Part shown: positions 63,219 to 64,000 of the stretch, one piece after another
Layout of the letters: each line of letters starts with the position of its first letter
Numbering within the stretch: the stretch's first letter is position 1
From: Pseudoxanthomonas sp.
GTDB lineage: Bacteria; Pseudomonadota; Gammaproteobacteria; Xanthomonadales; Xanthomonadaceae
Direction of reading: 5' to 3'
Assembly (NCBI RefSeq): GCF_027498035.1
Contig: NZ_CP114978.1
Coordinates: 1,798,001-1,862,000 of the forward strand
Length of the DNA: 64,000 nucleotides
The notes under the pieces: model-generated
What the model saw: only the letters and a program-made list of their open reading frames with translations
Database searches by the model: none
Told to the model about the DNA's origin: nothing
Position numbers and translations under genes: made by a program

Positions 63219-64000
63219 CCGATCGTGATCAACGCAGCCGAGATCTGCGTAATGGCATCGCCCTTGACCGTGGTTACGGGCGACTTGAGCGTGCTGGTGG
63301 CTCCACCTTCCAGACTGAGCAGCGCGTCCGAATGCACCTTCAGGCTGGCGCCTGCGCCCACGTCCATGGTTGCCCCGGCCTGGATGTTCACCTGTACGCC
63401 GCCTTCGGCCTTGATGGCCTGGTCACCGTTGATGGTGATGTTGATGCCCTTGATCTGGATTTCGCCGGAGCTCTTCATCACGATGCTCGACGCGCCGGTG
63501 ACCAGCTCGATCTCGCTGCCGGCATCCAGCTTGAATTTCTGCCCGACCGTGGTGGTCGCGTTGTTAGTGACATCCAGGGTGTCGTCGTGCTTGATGGTGG
63601 TCTTACGGTCGTTGTCCACCGTCTCGGTGCGGTCATGCTTGACCGTCAAGGTCTGGTCGTTATTGACCGTGGTGGCCTGGTCGTGGTCGATCTGCATGAC
63701 GTGGTCGTTCTCGACCTCCTCGTGCATGTCCTTCTGGGCATGGACGAACAGATCCTCTTCGCCCCGCTTGTCTTCGAAGCGGATCTCGTTGAAGTCGTCC
63801 CCCGTCCCCTTTAGGCTGCGGCTTCGGATGCCACTCTGCGTGCGGTTGTCCGGCAGCGTATAGGGCAACGGGTTGTCGCCGTTGTAGACACTGCCGATGA
63901 CCAGCGGCCGGTCTGGATCCCCATCCAGAAAGCTGACCACCACTTCCTGCCCCACGCGCGGGATGCTCTGCACGCCCCACCCCTTCCCGGCCCATGACGA
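63215..64000 (-). CDS. vgrG: VgrG spike protein, C-terminal part; cut by window edge
   Basis: The last 261 residues of a VgrG (T6SS needle tip). The visible start SSWAGKGWGVQSIPRVGQEV is the conserved OB-fold/gp5 junction. VSFLDGDPDRPLVIGSVYN and the GxR-type loop follow, then the triple-stranded beta-helix with repeated valine/aspartate-rich strands (NNDQTLTVKHDRTETVDNDR). It ends at ITIG with no C-terminal effector extension, so a non-evolved VgrG. The N-terminal gp27-like part lies beyond the window. Confidence 0.93.
   Translation of the reverse strand, partial: SSWAGKGWGVQSIPRVGQEVVVSFLDGDPDRPLVIGSVYNGDNPLPYTLPDNRTQSGIRSRSLKGTGDDFNEIRFEDKRGEEDLFVHAQKDMHEEVENDHVMQIDHDQATTVNNDQTLTVKHDRTETVDNDRKTTIKHDDTLDVTNNATTTVGQKFKLDAGSEIELVTGASSIVMKSSGEIQIKGINITINGDQAIKAEGGVQVNIQAGATMDVGAGASLKVHSDALLSLEGGATSTLKSPVTTVKGDAITQISAALITIG

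Overview
The window is high-GC, gene-dense DNA typical of the Xanthomonadaceae (Xanthomonas, Pseudoxanthomonas or Lysobacter relatives). The genus cannot be fixed from sequence alone. Supporting signs are the DUF3348-DUF802-OmpA-DUF2894 operon, a ColRS-like two-component pair next to rimK, a large TonB-dependent receptor driving a sugar operon, and a toxin whose C-terminus resembles the XVIPCD signal of Xanthomonadales type IV-secreted effectors. I saw no rRNA, tRNA, CRISPR array or insertion sequence.

Bases 1-9.7 kb look like ordinary chromosome. They hold an operon whose two central proteins look like a MotA/ExbB-type stator with a very long coiled tail plus a MotB/OmpA partner (615-3658), a frameshifted DUF3228 gene, metF, a small exported protein, colS/colR and rimK. 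At 9.8-11.9 kb a MarR repressor and a PHBH-type FAD monooxygenase are divergent around a shared palindrome.

Bases 11.9-26.9 kb are a sugar regulon in two arms. A LacI-family repressor faces a four-gene plus-strand arm (sugar isomerase, NupG-like permease, Gfo/Idh/MocA oxidoreductase, frameshifted exported isomerase). A minus-strand arm at 22.7-26.6 kb encodes an exported isomerase, a GMC oxidoreductase, its Tat-exported small subunit and a DUF1080 hydrolase. The same 19-base sequence, centred on a perfect 14-bp palindrome, precedes both arms. The set fits oxidation of glycosides to 3-keto sugars followed by cleavage. Between the arms (17.4-22.65 kb) sits a toxin island: a Tle1-like lipase effector, two paralogous putative immunity genes, and two decayed copies of the effector N-terminus.

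Bases 27.1-39.2 kb are a D-galactose/galactonate locus. One operon runs TonB receptor, SDR dehydrogenase, dgoK, a fused DgoA-lactonase and an esterase. A DapA-like aldolase plus sugar-acid dehydratase diverge from it, and an ACS-family transporter and an IclR regulator follow. Matching TNGCTA-N3-TAGCAA palindromes lie in the divergent promoter and upstream of the transporter.

Bases 39.5-64 kb are part of a type VI secretion cluster on the minus strand: vgrG (cut by the window edge), DUF6931, FHA protein, tssK, tssL, tssM, tagF, PP2C phosphatase, Ser/Thr kinase with FGE-like domain, a small membrane protein, then a complete two-partner secretion pair (tpsB, tpsA), then tssA. Most junctions are 4-bp or 1-bp overlaps. 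The sheath, baseplate, Hcp and ClpV genes are not present and presumably lie beyond the right edge. Two genes (DUF3228 at 4330-4889, isomerase at 16500-17358) have single frameshifts that are either real decay or sequencing errors.
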